A stretch of 64,000 nucleotides of DNA, taken from contig NC_030853.1 in the NCBI RefSeq assembly GCF_000208745.1, forward strand, positions 2,216,390 through 2,280,389. Reading direction: 5' to 3'. This DNA comes from Theobroma cacao. Lineage: Eukaryota; Streptophyta; Magnoliopsida; Malvales; Malvaceae. The translations under genes and the position numbers were made by a program. The stretch's first letter is position 1. Every line of letters begins with the position of its first letter. This document shows positions 35,497 to 48,172 of this stretch, piece after piece. The notes beneath the pieces are model-generated. The model saw only the letters and a program-made list of their open reading frames with translations. It was not told the DNA's origin and made no database searches.

Positions 35497-36936
35497 CCAT
35501 CAGCATGCTTTATTCATGTCAAAGAAGTGGGAGTGTTATAGAGCTGTTGCTAGATGGGCTTCGATGGAAGCCTTGTTAGAGGTTTGGCTTTGTCAATAGG
35601 TCTTGGTGAATGGTCAAGTCAGATGTTATTTACTGGAAATGGCAGAATACCATTAAATGGATGGAATGTTTAGGATTTTGCAGCAAGTTGGATGGAATAT
35701 CATGTATTCATTCTTGATGCTATGGGATCAGCAAGTTATAGATGTTTCCATTTGTCTGCTATCGTTTCTATTCCCTGTTACTGTCAGCTGCCACTTTTAA
35801 ATGAAACCTTAGGGCAGAGAAACTGTGCATTGGATTAACATTGTTGATTACTTAAGTCCTGTGATTGAAGCTAAGTTTATTATTCTTCTTCGTTGTGGGA
35901 GGCAGACCTTGTGATGATAAACAATGCTTACTTTTTTCCTTTCGTATACTTCATAAATTCATTGATGAGTATCCTTTATATACACCTTTATCAAAGCCCC
36001 ACTTGAACTGGAGCTTTTGAATTAAGTTATTACTATACATATTGGCTTGTTCAAAGAATTCATGGTAAGATTATGTTCCCTTGTTTCCTTGGGTGTTTGG
36101 TTTAAGTCTCCTAGTGAGCCTAGTGGTTAAAGGGCATTTACATTGACAACTTAACTAAGATTATCGAGATATTATCTTTTGCTTGAACTTAAATCTACAC
36201 TAGAAAGCTGATGGGATTGTTAAAAATCCAATACGAATCATAATCTACATCCAGAGAGATTTTGTCAGCAAGGAAACTGAAGAAACACTATTTTGACATT
36301 GCATGCAATGAGGACTTGCACCAACAATTCACTTTCAGAATGAAACTGTCTCCTCCCAACAGTTTGGTCCATTAGCGCATACAGCTGGTGGCTAGGAAAT
36401 TTTAATGGTTTTTGTATGTTACTTTCGGATTGCCTATGAGGGATTACACGCACCAGGAGACCCAGAGATTCAAAGCAGGGCAATAGCTGGCAGTTGCCTC
36501 TACCGGGTTGTTTAGAGATGTGTTTAAGGTGATAAATCAAGAATATGCAATGACCATGCGCTGGTGAACTAAGAAGTTTCCAGATTCCAAAGCTACAAAA
36601 AGAAGGCAGGAGAAAGTGAACGGCACAAAATAGACATCAAAGCCTTCATTTCGCGAGGACTTCAACATTACACGTACTTGTCATTCTCTTTCACATCTTG
36701 CAAGTCTATCTATAGGATTTTAATTCATAGAATTTAACGCAAAAAGCTTACAAAGCATCTTCACAAGACACAAAATGCATTTATTCAGCTGGCTAATGCC
36801 ATTTCCTGCTTTTTCCCAAGATGATTCACCAACTGGACTTACACCCACAGCTTGCGCTCTATGGTAAATCTCTTCAAAGCAGGCAGCCAACGTGCACCAC
36901 AAACCCTACTACATTTGCACTCAGCTAATAATTTGC
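35497..36936. other. Convergent spacer between ENY2 and DCD genes
   Basis: Mostly 3' UTR-like sequence of the two facing genes. The minus-strand open frames at 36265-36540 and 36720-36902 are short, unlike any family I know, and probably fall in the DCD gene's 3' UTR. Confidence 0.45.
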
Positions 36937-38699
36937 TTATGGAGAGCCGGCTTGTTCACAAAGGTCTAATAGATCCAAAGTCTGCAAAAATATGATATGA
37001 GACTCGTGAGCTTCAGATAAAAGAATTTGATTTAAAAAAAAAATTGACATGAAATAGGTGAATAGACAATTCGTTGCAGAGAACTCATTATTGTTTGCCA
37101 TACCTCAGGGACTGAGAGCTCAAGACGAAACTTGGGACCATCATAGTGGTGCAGGACTGGCCTAAAGGCATCCTCTTCCAATGCCTTGCAGAGTTTCCTG
37201 ATACGGATTCTCACCTATTTATCAAAGGAAAAAAATAAAAGAAATAGAGTTAGTGCAATCTTCCATGGAAACAAACAAGTGAAAATCCTACAAACTATAA
37301 ATCCAAACTTTACCTGAGCAGGAAACCTTGACTCGCCTTTACACTTTTTGTCTTCCCAAGCAGTTGGATCAATGTTTGAACCCCCAAAACTTGCTGCCTG
37401 TACATATTAAAAAAAACACAAACAACATAAGAGAGGAAAAAAAATAAAGATGTTTAAATGATTATCACATCAATTTCTCCAGACAAATGAATTTGATACA
37501 TAAATTAAGCCCTAATGCCTACTCAATACGGTATTACAAACTTCAAACATCCAAGGCTTTTTTTTTTTTCCTTTGGCACTGGGTGGTGAGAGCAATCTCA
37601 ACATAGAACCACATCCATCAAAAATTTAAATTGATGAACTTCAATGACTGTCACACAAAGCACTTGAAAACACATAAAATATTCAATTTGTTACCTTCTA
37701 AATCCTAATCTAGTGAAAGTGAGCCAAATGCAAACATTCAGAGAGAGAAAGGAACTCCTAAAGGCAGAAAGAAAAACCAATATTGCCTAATCAACCTACA
37801 GCCTCAAGCATTCTAGAGGAAATGAAAGGGGTATTACATGTGAATAAAGTTGGTGAACAAACCTCAAAAATACCATGCAACTGATGAGTGGTGTAGTTAT
37901 AGAGAAACAGAGGTAAGCCAGGTGTAATTGCCCGAACAGAGTCCCTGTATCTTGGTGGTAAACCTATCAAATGAGATAACAGCAACATGTAAGAATCGCA
38001 CCTAATAACGTTAATAACAGAAATTTATGAAGTGATATTTACATCTTCAAATAGATGGAATGACCTCTTTCCGGGAGAAAGTGATAATGGAGGGAAAAAA
38101 GTTGACATGAGAAAATGGAAATTACCAAATAGCTGGCGCTTTAAATCTTCCTGCATTGTATCATTGTTACAAACAAAGATGTATCCTCCAAGCACCTCAT
38201 TTCTTGGGAGTGTCTCTGTTGCAGGCAAAGTCTTGAACCTTTTGTCGGCAGCATTGTTTGCGTTGCTGTTCTCATTGCTGTTGTTATTGTTGGTGTTGCT
38301 GTTATTATTGACATCTTTGTTGCTGTGATTGTTGCCACTATATTTGTTGCCAGCCAGGTTTCCAAGGCTATTGCTGTTATTTTTCTGGTAAACAGCATTC
38401 ATATTGTAAATACTGTTTCGGAAGGAACTTTTGCTTGCATTATCTCCAATCTTGGAGTCCAAGTTCAACATGTTGAAGTTAAGGTTCTCAAATTTGTTGT
38501 CTTCCTGGAACCCAAATTTATCCCTTGTTCTTATTTCAGCTGGACCCTTCGACAGATCCAGATTGTTCATGCGTTCACCCTTTATCCTTGTCTGTTCAGC
38601 CAGTTTAGAGGCAACCATTAACCATTTGTGATCCTCTGAGACTTTTGATTGTCCTCGAAGATCATCACCCAACTGCCAAAAGCTATTGATGCTCTCCAT
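36937..38699 (-). CDS. DCD-domain N-rich protein (NRP-type)
   Basis: Coding exons 38126-38699, 37863-37963, 37314-37397, 37104-37214 and 36937-36981; 304 residues. The N-terminal half is polar, beginning MESINSFWQLGDDLRG, with the conserved SEDHKW and KLAEQTR. It contains an Asn/Ser-rich low-complexity tract at ~107-149. The DCD (development and cell death) domain runs from ~165 to ~290: LGGYIFVCNNDTMQED, LFGLPPRYRD, ITPGLPLFLYNY, FPAQVRIRIRKLC and LHHYDGPKFRLEL. DCD proteins of this class act in ER-stress and osmotic-stress programmed cell death and relocate under stress. Met at 38699 is chosen because it begins the conserved WQLGD segment; an in-frame ATG 19 codons upstream is not family-like. 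An intron appears to interrupt the 5' UTR (donor near 39460). Confidence 0.93.
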
Positions 38700-39560
38700 T
38701 TTGCAAATTCTAATAAGAGAGGCCAACAAAGAGTTGTTAATTTCACAAGAAGACATAAAAATACATCAAAGATTCAACAACTCGTACAAATCCATATTTT
38801 GTAAAATCAAAACCACATCAAAACGAGAAAATGAAGGCGACAAGTCATCATTTGCCTTTGTTCAATTTTTACCTAGCTAACACACAGAAAAGATTAAGCA
38901 AAACTTAAACAGTCAACATCGGGAACCCCATCAGCCAAGAAGCTTCAGTTTCTACTCAATAACCACAATAACCCAAAGATATTCTTAAGAATTAAACCAT
39001 TATTTGTTCTAACACACAGAAATCAAGGATTAACATAAAAACAAGCAAAAACTTGACAGTTCCCATTTCCTTCTCTTTCCCACCATTTAGTCAACACAAA
39101 AACAGAGCCCAGAAATCCTAAAACTTAAAGTCAACTCCACTTGACTCAAAGACAACCAACATTTCCACTAATCTGAACCCAACACAGTACAATTAATCCC
39201 AAAAAAATAAAACCCAGAAACATAGTCATCTTTACAAAAATACCCACAAAATCAAAATCATTAATAATAATAAAATGTATGGCACTTCACAAAGAACTAA
39301 ACAAAGAGATGCAGAATTTACCAACTAAGCAAAGTAAAGCTTCAAGTTTTAGCCTTAATAAGGATTGATTCAAAGGATATAGAAGCAAATTTTGATGGAT
39401 AGATAAGAACCCTAGATTTGGGGATCCAAAAGGGGAAGACAGAGAGAGAAAGAGAGTACCTTTATCCTTTTATCGTTGCTAGCTGTTAAGTGAAACCCAC
39501 AAGACACGACACAGGGTTGGGGAGAGAGAGAGAGTACGAACGATGGGATTTTTACTGTAT
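38700..39560 (-). other. 5' leader of the DCD gene, with a probable UTR intron
   Basis: Minus-strand donor-like sequence AAAG|GTACTC lies at about 39455-39462, just downstream of a GC-richer leader with a GAGAGAGAGAGAG tract (39521-39533). The matching acceptor is likely near 38710-38720, next to the start codon. The sequence in between is AT-rich with no coding potential. Inferred, not proven. Confidence 0.45.
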
Positions 39561-42500
39561 TTATAGATTGATGTGACGAAAATACCCCTCCAGATTTTGA
39601 GTATTTTCGGGCTTTCGCCAATTCGGTTTTTTTTTTAACAAAAATTGTGGCGTCAGTGTTTTGAAATTAAGGAAGTGCGGTGTGGCTGGAGTTGTAATGG
39701 TCCACACGCCTCTTTGTCAGCGTGTAAAACAGTTTTTTGTCTTTTAGCAATAATATAATAGTAATTGAATTTAATATTTATATTTATTTAATTTATTAAT
39801 ATTTTCTTTTTTTTTCCTTCTATTATCATTCTCCAGACCAAATATATCATCAAACCCATATTTAATAAAAGCAACGGTTCAAAATTTTACTTTTAAAGAG
39901 TAATTTTATCTTTTTTTCAATTTAGATACATTTTAAAATTTACTTTTTTTTAATGTTAAGTAATACAATAAATAAAATCTAAACAATAAAAATTAAAAAA
40001 AAGACACAAACCATACATGCAAAACAATTATTATTCTTTAATCGAGACAAATCTCTCGAAATAAATATTATTCAAAAAATAATAAAAATAACCGATAAAA
40101 AAAGTGAGTAATGGACAAAACATGTGAATTAAGTTCTTCTTTAAATTTTGACTTTCATGAAATATATGTGAACCCCTAACCCCTTTCACATGGTTCACGT
40201 TACACGCACTTAAAACCGCGCCTGTGATTTAGCACTAACTTTCGGTTGGTCAAAATCTATGCAAACACTGTAGTTTTAAGCAGGTGACAAAATTCAGTGA
40301 CTGTCGGCAAACTCGTTCCCTGCACCGTCGATCTGCTAATTGATTTGAAAGAATGACGCCTTTACACAGGTCACCAATCCCCTTGGAGCACTTGGGGTTT
40401 GGTAGGTGTGGGTGAAACTCGACTGCGTTTGGTCTACAGTAATGTTTTTGCGCTCTCGGTCATAAAAGTGCCACCTCAAACATAGGCAGGGAATCTTCTT
40501 TCTTTCACTTTGAACAGCTATCATTCCAATTAATTAGTTAACTTAAAAGTAGTTTTAAATTTCAAATCTGTCAACAATTAAGAAGGCCGTATTATTATTC
40601 ATAGCCCAAAAAATACAAAGAAAATCGGTTAGAAATTAAATAATGAATAAACATTATTTAATTTGATTTTAATTCATAAATTGAAAAATCTAAATTATTC
40701 GAATTTAATGCATTATATATTTTTATTTAAATTTCAAGTTCTAAAATTTAAATCCAAATAAATCAATTTTATATTTTTATTTTTTGGCGTAATACTCAAA
40801 AAAGTCTTTGAATTATTTTAAAAAATACAAATAAACTGTTATTTTTATATTAAATTTAATAAAAATTTTAAATTTTTATTTTTAATCAAGTAAGTCTTTA
40901 AAATTAATGGTTGAGTAATTGTGTCGAAATACCATTTGTCTTCTTATACTCGTGTGCTGTTAACGTAAACAACGAAAAATATTATATGACAATGTTATCA
41001 TGCCATGTCATTATTCATTATAAAATAGCAACATACTACATAAATATTACATGATATATAATGATAAGTGATGTTTTGATTAAATTAATTATTAATTATA
41101 AGAGTTTATTTGATTTAAAATAAAAAATATAAGAATTTATTTAAAACAAAATAAAAATATAATGACTTAATTGAAAATAATAAAAGAATAATAACTTTTT
41201 AAAATTTTATTAAATAATTTAGAAATTTAAGTATTATATATATCTTTTTCTTAAAGAAAAAAACTACAATCATATACATGAAAAAAAAAAAGTTGGTAGC
41301 ATGTAAGGCATGGTATAAACTTGTCATAAAAATTCAATAATTTATATTTCGACTATACTATTGATAATATTTTCATTCACAATATTCAAACTTGAATCTA
41401 AGATATTTACTCAAACTCTAACCCATATTTTATCAATTTGAGTTTAACCTAACATGGAATAACTATTATTTATTTTGAAATATTGATTGAGATAATGATA
41501 CCCCATAACATGTCATGCAAAAAAGTGGGCACCAACTAAACATACATTTTGTGGGCTAACAAAAGGAATAAACCAATGCATATTTATTTGTTGGTAAAAT
41601 TGCACACCATGTGACCCTCTTGATTTAAAATGATAAACCTTTGAACGTGCCAACAAATAGAAACACACATTTAAGCTGTCTCCAGATAAACAAGGCCCAA
41701 ATGTTGTTGTACTCACAAGTTCTTGTTCGATGAGGAAAAGATTTTTGTTTATGGTTTCTGCCTTGAAATTAGCTGGCAAATCATTTTCTTTTATGCTACT
41801 AGGTCCATGTCCATTGTTTCATCAAAGGGGAAAGTCAAGTCATTTTAAGCAAATTCTAGTTGTCGTTTAACCAAAACAAAGTATTCCTCAAATTTCTTGT
41901 TATGTCTAGTCAGCAGCAGACAATGGCAATATTTATAGCATAAAGATTTGTAATAAAATCATGATATTATGATGATTATTATTTTTAACTTGTTAGTGTG
42001 TATGGTTGGTGAGATTGGTTACAAAGTTAACTTAAATGGTGTGGAATCAATATCAAAAGATTTTTCTAGTCTTGCCTAATCTTTTACCCACCCAAGCTAA
42101 ACAAGAGAATAGTTGGTGAGAAGATTGAAACCATTTTATATTCATGCATGCGCTTGTTGTACTTTGTAGATAGATCTTGTGTTTATTTTGGTTAAATGCC
42201 ACCTATGGTCCTTTAACTTTTTATTCCATTTTACTTTAGTCCTTAACCTTAGTAACTTCTAAATTGTTCCATTTAGGTCTTTTAACTTTTTTGAAATGAT
42301 TATATTATGTTCCTTTCATTGAGTTGTTCATTTAAAATTGATGCGATGCTCACGTTGTAGATTATTTGGCATGCTTTGTAAATATTTTTTTAACATTTCA
42401 CATTGACTTTTTTTTAATTGTCAACAAAATAGTGTCATAAAAAGGATCAAAACAAAAGAGAACTTAGTAATTTATATTTGTTATACCTTATGCATATATT

Positions 42501-42584
42501 AGAGTTTTATATCATCGCTGACTAGTCATGCATGTATCGGTTGTGCCTTTTAAGTTTGGAGGATAAAGCAACATAAGGCCTAAA

Positions 42585-42710
42585 TATGCATGTAATGGAT
42601 CTTAAATTAGTAAAAAATGTGATGGGTTTTAGGTATATAAATATGAGACTTCTTTCATCTATCATTTATATCATTTTGGTTGAAAATGTGAGCTTGTGAT
42701 AAGTAATATC
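42585..42710 (+). repeat. Diverged dispersed repeat, copy 1
   Basis: GGTATATAAATATGAGACTT...TTGGTTGAAAATGTGAGC...TGATAA aligns loosely with 42855-42985. The GATGGGTTTTAGGTATATAAA context is common in plant LTR/TRIM promoters. Assignment uncertain. Confidence 0.35.
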
Positions 42711-42854
42711 ATATCAAATCTAAATCTTTACTGACATAAAACCTTCATAAGAGATATAAAAGTCGAAGTAGACGCGGACTAATGTAAAGGTTCTTATTTT
42801 CTATAAGTAATGAGTTAGTGTAATAAGAGCGTTGTACAATTGAATGAGGCAAAA

Positions 42855-42985
42855 TGTTATAGATCTCATATTAATAAGAGATGAGATTGATCTTAAGTAT
42901 ATAAACATACATCTTCCTCCTTATATCAAACATGTCTTTTGATTGAAAATATCGATCCATGACAATAGAATGTCATTCCCTAATA
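42855..42985 (+). repeat. Diverged dispersed repeat, copy 2
   Basis: AAGAGATGAGATTGATCTTA, AGTATATAAACATACATCTT and TTTTGATTGAAAATATCGAT parallel copy 1, offset by about 265 bp. May be the two LTRs of a tiny TRIM-like element. Confidence 0.35.
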
Positions 42986-43204
42986 ATGGAGACTAAACTA
43001 AATCATGACATAAAGTCTAATTGGATTAAAGATCCAAATGAAACAATTCATAGATAAAGAATTAAAGTGGAATCAAAATAAAAAAAATTAGACGCCATAA
43101 ATGGAATTCACCCGTTTATATTAGTTTATACTAAATGCATGTATGCTAGATTTATGTTGTTGATGAATAGTTGTGCATGCATAGTCCGTACCTTCTACGG
43201 ATAA

Positions 43205-43411
43205 AGCCCAAATGTAGAGACTAGACCATGACAGGAGCTCTAATTGGGCCTAACTCGGTTGTCCTTCTAGAAACAAAACCCAAGCCCATACCCATTGTGA
43301 GTATTGCGGCCCATAATCTGATATATTCGAGCTAAGGTTTAGTCTCAACATCAAAAAGCCCATTTGTGAAAAGAAGTCCATTAACCTAAAACCCAAACCA
43401 GAAAAAGCCCA
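43205..43411. promoter_or_regulatory. Cluster of six TGGGCY/RGCCCA (site II) motifs upstream of TOM20
   Basis: AGCCCA at 43205, TGGGCC at 43245, AGCCCA at 43283, GGCCCA at 43308, AGCCCA at 43357 and AGCCCA at 43406. The cluster lies 480-690 bp upstream of the TOM20 start codon. Site II elements bind TCP factors and are enriched in promoters of growth-related and mitochondrial genes. Confidence 0.55.
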
Positions 43412-43893
43412 GTTTTAGAATCAAGTGTTTTTCTTTTAAGAAATTTCATTTATATTTTTTGCCATTTTTTATTTTTTATTTATAGATAAGTTTCATTTCA
43501 AAAATATTATACGTTAATTTTTGCAATAAAATTATCAAAATATCTTAAATTCAAAAATTAATCTATCTATTCATTTAAAAATATTTTAAAAACATTTTTA
43601 GAATAAAAAAAATGAAATATAACATGCTCATCGGAAAAAGATAACATTAAATAGAGTGTTGGAGGAATTTATTTATTATTATTTAAAAAAAAAAAAAGAA
43701 ATTTGCAATTCCGAGTACAGCGGTCGCCTTTAAAAAGCCAGCGTCACTCCTTTTCTCTTTAGGGCTCTTTTGAAACACGCGGAGCTTAACTTAGATACGC
43801 TCATAGGTTTGTTCGTACTGAAAGCCTATAGACAAGAAAGATTGAACCAGAAAAAGGAAAGTAAAATCTTTAAAAGCTTAAACAAGAGCAGCC

Positions 43894-46800
43894 ATGGAAA
43901 TGTCGAACGAACTCGATAGGCTGCTCTTTTTCGAGCAAGCTCGTAAAATTTCCGAAGCTACTTACGCTGCCAATCCTCTCGACGCCGATGTTCGCTTTTT
44001 TTCCTTTTCCTCCGATCTAATTTTCTATTTTTTAATTAAAAAATGATTTTTTGCTAACTTATTTTTACTTTTTTTTTTATTATTTGTTGACAGAACTTGA
44101 CCAGATGGGCCGGAGCTTTGCTGGAGTTGTCTCAGTTTCAAAGCGTTCCAGATTCCCAGAAAATGATTCAAGGTTTCCAAATATATATTTTGTAATTTTT
44201 CAATTAGTTTTTAGTTACAGTAATTTTCTTTTATTAATAAATAGAAGAATTAATTTGTGGCATTATTTTTGGCTATTGAAAATTTATTGTGATTATAAAA
44301 ATGATTAATTTAGGTTATATATTGAATTATTATTATTTTAAATAGATGCTATTTCGAAGCTAGAGGAGGCTTTGTCAATTAACCCTAAAAAGCATGATGC
44401 TCTATGGTGTTTGGGAAATGCTCAGACTTCTTTTGCATTTCTTACTAACAAGGAGGACGAGGCAAGGCCTTATTTCGAGAAGGCTGCTCAATATTTCCAG
44501 CAAGCAGTTGATGAGGTAATATAAGTTTGTTTGTTAAAACATTGGTTGCAACAGTTTTGGATGTATCTTTATGTACATGGTTGAATGCTTTTTTTTTTTG
44601 ACATCTAGCTTTGTTATGTGTATTTGTAGGACCCGAGCAATGAAGTTTACCTCAAATCTTTAGAAATTTCTGCTAAGGTGCTTCTCAATCTTTACTTAGA
44701 TTGATTTGTTCTTCTGTAATACGTATGTTTCATGTGATTTATACCTTTGAATAGCTTGGTACAATGTATTGTATTTATTAATGAAAGTTTGGGTGGACCT
44801 TGTTTGACTTTGATGGGAGGATATTGATTCTATTTTCCTGACTATTAGATGAATGCCAGTGGATTATTTTTGAGATGTTAAATGTGGATTATTTTGTGAA
44901 CATTGCTGAAGATTGTTTTGGACTTCATATTTACCTTACTGGGAGTTTTCTCTAGCTGTTATTAACTGGCACAATTGAGGTTTGTGGAGGTCTCATGAAG
45001 TGATTGCTATTGAGTGTTAGCATTTACTATGCAAGTGAGAATAATTTCTCCCCCTTGAGACACAATGCTGTGAAATTGAGATGAATATGGCTGTAGCTCA
45101 CATTTGTTGTTCCATAGTAGAGTAATGGCGATCTAGATTCTGTCAGGTGTAGCTGTTACAAGCTGCTAAACTCCAGAATCAATAAAAGTCAAGATTTGTG
45201 GTAATAGAACCATTCCAAGGGCATACACACATCTCGACCTAAGAAGATATGAAGAATAAAAGGAAAAGGGACATATTTCCTACCTTTGCTAAACTCAATC
45301 AGTTAAAGATTTCACTCTTAAAGCTAGAGACTAGAGGGAGGTGTTGAGTTCAAACTGGCCCATATGTCTTTTTTTTTTTTGAAAGGTCCCATATGTCTTT
45401 TTTTAATCGTGATTATCCTTATATGTGGTTCATGTGAATATATCTAGTTGTTTCTATATTAAAAACATCCTTTCTCTTTTCTCAGGCTCCAGAATTACAC
45501 CAGGAAATTATTAAGCATGGTTTAGGTCAACAAACACTTGGGGCTGGACCTTCTACTTCTACTTCGTCCAGTTCAACAAAGGTAATGGTCTAAATTTCTT
45601 CCTTTCATGTTCCTCATCTTCCCATCTGCACTCCCCCTCCTCCCTTCTTTTCCCCTATTATCTCTGTTTGGCTTCTGTTGCCATGTGCTACCTAATTGAT
45701 CAAAGATTTTTTCACTATTTGCATAGGCATTATAAAGGATAATAGTCACTTAGTTGTTGTTTTATCTTTATTTTAAGTTGATCTACATTTAACTTTGTTT
45801 ATAGCTTTAGTGAAACAACATCAAAGTTTGATGGGTCACAAACATTATGGTTAATTTAAAGCACTTTGCATTTGCACCTCCATTCCATACATAAAATGCA
45901 TCATGTGAAAGTGCATACCCAAACCATGTGCATACATATTATGGTTATTTAGGGGACTTTGCATTTACACTGCCATTTCAGGCATCAGGTGGAAGTGCAT
46001 ATGCAACTCACTTAGATAGGGATCCAGCTTATGGATTTTGTGTTTTATTATGGAAGTCTTGCTGTGAGAGGGGAGGTTTATTTAGCTTAGTTTTTTGTGG
46101 TTCAAAACCACAAGCTTATGTTGTGGTTTTTATCAATTTTAGAGATCTGAGTGTCGGGAAGTTTGTAAGAGTGATTATTTTCATCATTTGAGTTTGACTA
46201 CTTATAAAGGAGAACTTGGGCAGAGTGGTATCCATAGGATTAGAGTAGCTCAGACGAAAGAGAGAAGTGACATGGAGATAATGTGTGATACCAAGTCATA
46301 GGAGAAATTTTGTACAATGGCCAGAGGATCAATCATGCATTATGTTAACTAATTATTGAATAGTTAGAAAACTACACTACATGTCTCTGAAATGAGCAAG
46401 ACTGAAATGAGAAAAGCTGCAGCAGCAGAGGACAAATCAAGAGATGGCTTTAGATGATTGAATAATGTATAATGATAGATCTAGAATGCTTTTGTGCATC
46501 AGAGTCATTTGGTTTTTGTTGAAGGAGTGAAGTGGTAAAAGCATGCTGCATGTAAAAGATGACACATACTTAAGTATTTAGAAAGGAATTGACATCATAA
46601 TAAACATAGGTTGAGTGGGATGGAGGTAAAGCATTCATGTAGCTCAGTTATGTGGGGATAGTGATCTTCACTGCTGATTTCTCCATTTCCCAATAAAATG
46701 CTTTAGTCATGATGAATAAAGTAATTATTGGACTGGGAATGAATTATCCTGTTTTATTGTTCAGTCCTATGTCCTGGATTGTAGGTGTGACTGTTAAAAC

Positions 46801-47075
46801 CATGTCAAGATTGGCTGTTGCATTTGAAGTGCTTACTCGCGCACTATGTTCTTAGAAGGACATGCTAAGTTTGATGACTTTTTAAGTGTTTGAATTAGGC
46901 CTTCTCTTATAAAATTCTGTTTACCTTGTTGCAGACCGCTACAAAGAATAAGAAAAGTAGTGATCTCAAGTACGACATATTTGGATGGATAATCCTTGCT
47001 GTTGGCATTGTTGCATGGGTTGGGTTTGCAAAATCTCAAATGCCACCTTCTCCGCCACCACCACCACCACGATAA
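43894..47075 (+). CDS. TOM20: TOM20, mitochondrial import receptor (plant type)
   Basis: Exons 43894-43989, 44094-44172, 44346-44515, 44630-44677, 45486-45581 and 46935-47075; 209 residues. The cytosolic part is helical with TPR-like repeats ([63 protein letters not shown]). It binds the presequences of mitochondrial precursors. A Ser/Thr-rich linker leads to one transmembrane helix at ~178-194 ([17 protein letters not shown]) and a short proline-rich tail ending in PPR. Plant TOM20 is anchored at its C-terminus, unlike the N-anchored animal and fungal proteins, and this gene shows that layout. All exon joins keep frame. An intron of about 1.35 kb separates the last two exons. Confidence 0.97.
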
Positions 47076-48172
47076 GCAATGGATGCATGCCCTTGGGGGA
47101 TTCAAACAGCCTTGAGGCTTCTGGGTTGAGACAGTGGGAGAAAAATTGAGAATCGTATGTTTTGTTAGTTATTTTTTTTGACCTTAGTGCTTCCATTTCA
47201 ATGAACCAATGATCAAATAAGTTAAAAAAAGAAGTCATTTCTGTATGAAACAATGAATTTTTCTCCAAAGATAAGAAATGCGTCATGTCAACGTTGTGCA
47301 CTTGGGCTACAGCTTCAATTATAATGCTAGCCATTTAAAGAAAAATTGGTTTATGTGGAGAGGTTTCTTATTCATGTGGTGTATGATGGGACTAGTATGA
47401 CAGGGTAGAGGGAAAAAATTCACTGTAGTTGTTATGTCATCACGTTATATGTGATATGAATGTTATATGTGATATGAATAGAAAATGTCGATATTGAATT
47501 TCATTAAAAATGATTAAAATTTAAAGGTATGTGGATATAATAAAAGAATAAGATTTTTTAGATGTAGATAAAAAAATAAAGATTTCTTTAAATACAATAA
47601 AAGTTAAGCACTCAATTACATGATAAATATTAATTAAATAGAGTTTAAATGTTTAACATTTATGATTTGTCGTATTTGAGTATTTGACTTATTAGTTAGT
47701 GTATGATCTTTCTATTTAAAAAGTAAAGTTTGAATTTTTTTTTTTCAATTATAAAAAAAAAAAAACATTTATGATTTATCCTCGTCAGATTGGCTCAAAT
47801 TGGACCAAATAATTGGGCCTAAATGTCGACCAGTCATCATGAGGCCCAGATAAGAAATATATAAGAAGAACATCTATGGGCTGATCCGGGCCTAACACTG
47901 CAGTAAGCCAGTATTGGACCAAAATTTGGGCCTCATTAACCAAAGCTCAGGTCTATTGGAAAAAAATGAAGAGGAGGGCCATTCTTATAAGCCCACGTAC
48001 TAAAAAATAAACAGCTTAAAAAAACACATAAAAAGATGGAAGTTTCTTCCTTCTCCTTAGCTTCTCTTTGGCTGATCTCTCAAATGTAACTGCTGCTGCT
48101 CTTTGTCTTAACTGCTTTTCAAAAGCTCTTCCGAGTTCCAGATAAAACTAATAGAATTCGAGCTTCCTTAAA
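47076..48172. other. Spacer between TOM20 and the YrdC-like gene
   Basis: TOM20 3' UTR, then AT-rich DNA with A/T runs at 47738-47765, then the probable YrdC promoter. No protein-like frame. Confidence 0.5.
47814..47995. promoter_or_regulatory. Cluster of five site II motifs upstream of the YrdC-like gene
   Basis: TGGGCC at 47814, GGCCCA at 47843, TGGGCT at 47877, TGGGCC at 47927 and AGCCCA at 47990, ending 178 bp before the start codon. The density and spacing suit a housekeeping promoter driven by TCP-type factors. Confidence 0.6.

Larger units (their letters stand above)
39560..43204. other. Gene-free AT-rich spacer
   Basis: No credible coding frame. It holds AT-rich runs at 40600-41260 and two diverged copies of a roughly 120-bp sequence at about 42585-42710 and 42855-42985 (see the repeat entries). 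The minus-strand 88-codon frame at 41513-41779 resembles nothing I know. Confidence 0.5.

Noticed and set aside
46833..47334. Two minus-strand frames of 90-122 codons over the last TOM20 exon
   Set aside because: They are shadows of the TOM20 exon and its 3' UTR; the proline codons give Trp/Arg runs on the other strand.
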